Source: PWXP01 sp040772845 (GTDB lineage: Bacteria > Planctomycetota > Planctomycetia > Pirellulales > Thermoguttaceae). From it: a stretch of DNA of 64,000 nucleotides. Positions 63,442 through 64,000 of this stretch are shown one piece after another. The position numbers and the translations under genes are program-made. Each line of letters begins with the position of its first letter. The stretch's first letter is position 1. Under the pieces are notes generated by a model that was given only the letters and a program-made list of their open reading frames with translations, was not told the DNA's origin and made no database searches. The stretch spans positions 6,634,001 to 6,698,000 of the forward strand of contig JAXGXG010000001.1 in the NCBI GenBank assembly GCA_040772845.1, written 5' to 3'.

Positions 63442-64000
63442 ATGCGCACCTACGTTTGTACCAACTGCGGCTATCAGATCCAGCGGCCCACACAGCCGTT
63501 CAACTGCCCGCAATGCGGTCGGCAGGCGGTGAACCTCTTCCGTCCCGCCGCCCCGCCGTCGCCTCAGGGGCCCTATGGATCGCCGCTGGGCCAGCAAAGC
63601 TATCCCCAACAGCCCGCCCAACCGGGCAGCTATCCCCAACAGCCCGGTTATCCGCAACAACAGGGACAGCAAGGACAGCAGGGCTACCCTCAGCAGCCTG
63701 CTTATCCGCAACAGGGACAACCTGGCTATCCGCAGCAACAAGGGCAACAAGGATTCCCGCAACAGCCAGGCTATCCGCAACAGCCAGGCTATCCACCTGC
63801 ATCGGGTGGCGGGCCGCAGCAGACGCCGGCAGGCAATCCGCCTGCCTACGGTCCCGCGCCAGGACAACCGGGCACAGGCCCCGGTGGCCAGACGCCGGCA
63901 GGTGGGTATTACGGAACTGGTCAAGGTCCACAGGCAGCCCCGGGGTACGGGTATCCGGCTAACTCCGGCCAACCTCATTCCACGGCCCCGTGGAGCCCTG
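63442..64000 (+). CDS. Zinc-ribbon protein with Pro/Gln/Gly/Tyr-rich tail (cut by right edge)
   Basis: The frame starts at ATG 63442, 19 bp after the previous stop, and is open to the end (186 codons seen). Residues 1-30 are a small zinc ribbon ('MRTYVCTNCGYQIQRPTQPF' then 'NCPQCGRQ', two CxxC pairs). From about residue 45 it is low-complexity, with many copies of P-G-Y-P-Q-Q and Q-G-Q-Q. Such tails are disordered and can mediate self-association or serve as linkers to a membrane domain beyond the edge; planctomycete proteins of this kind often end in a membrane span. It is probably the fifth gene of the operon, sharing the zinc-ribbon theme with the first. Confidence 0.7.
   Translation, partial: MRTYVCTNCGYQIQRPTQPFNCPQCGRQAVNLFRPAAPPSPQGPYGSPLGQQSYPQQPAQPGSYPQQPGYPQQQGQQGQQGYPQQPAYPQQGQPGYPQQQGQQGFPQQPGYPQQPGYPPASGGGPQQTPAGNPPAYGPAPGQPGTGPGGQTPAGGYYGTGQGPQAAPGYGYPANSGQPHSTAPWSP
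63598..63795 (+). repeat. In-gene repeat coding for PGYPQQ units
   Basis: Imperfect 15- to 27-bp units such as CCGCAACAGCCAGGCTAT recur through this part of the last gene and encode Tyr-Pro-Gln-Gln/Gly blocks. Unit number may vary by slippage. Confidence 0.65.

Noticed and set aside
63598..63795. Short tandem repeats as a possible CRISPR array
   Set aside because: The units are imperfect, lack spacers and encode Tyr-Pro-Gln-Gln blocks in frame.

Overview
The window looks like a chromosomal segment of a planctomycete (Planctomycetota). The reasons are high GC, many secreted proteins with Sec, Tat or lipoprotein signals, two PEP-CTERM proteins, FG-GAP and tandem leucine-rich-repeat proteins, a hydrazine-synthase-alpha-like (HzsA-related) c-type cytochrome, and a protein opening with the 'FDPYRKWLGIP...QPPNHYRLLGI' block that I know only from planctomycetes. 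Genes are loosely packed and separated by palindromic dispersed repeats.

Layout. 1-7.8 kb: a Tat-exported aldo/keto-reductase-like protein (cut by the left edge), a two-SIS-domain GKRP/MurQ-like protein, a secreted polysaccharide deacetylase with FG-GAP repeats, and a secreted beta-helix enzyme. 7.8-9.7 kb: a graveyard of accessory genes (mazF tail, mrr with an internal deletion, an IS91-type transposase tail). 9.7-12.5 kb: an overlapping pair of FAD-oxidoreductase-like genes. 12.5-21.5 kb: small conserved genes, repeats and several broken genes (acyltransferase, PEP-CTERM, adenylate-forming enzyme, a frameshifted membrane protein). 21.6-37.1 kb: secreted carbohydrate-active enzymes and TIM-barrel proteins (GH5-like, GH16-like, beta-galactosidase-like, GH15 glucoamylase with a starch-binding domain), with a 20-repeat LRR protein and a J-domain-like membrane protein. 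38-41.3 kb: a mobile-looking patch with a zinc-ribbon membrane protein, an attC-like palindrome, a TIR-domain protein and a PIN/antitoxin pair. 41.5-44.9 kb: the HzsA-related diheme protein.

45.0-47.8 kb: a complete 2.7-kb insertion sequence with 23-bp perfect terminal inverted repeats and a 9-bp target duplication. Its two reading frames are joined by a probable -1 ribosomal frameshift on an A8 run. It has landed inside a copy of a dispersed palindromic repeat. Next to it, at 48.0-48.2 kb, is a nested set of perfect palindromes.

48.8-64 kb: citrate synthase (gltA), then the best candidate for an undescribed system. This is a tight, same-strand five-gene operon running off the right edge: a 2,122-residue membrane protein (cytoplasmic zinc ribbon, one membrane span, at least 13 bacterial-Ig-like repeats outside), an SrfC-like P-loop GTPase, an SrfB-like Hsp70/actin-fold ATPase, a coiled-coil protein whose C-terminus resembles the GrpE head, and a zinc-ribbon protein with a long Pro/Gln/Gly/Tyr-rich tail. 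I read it as a membrane-anchored chaperone-like or GTPase machine. That function is inference.
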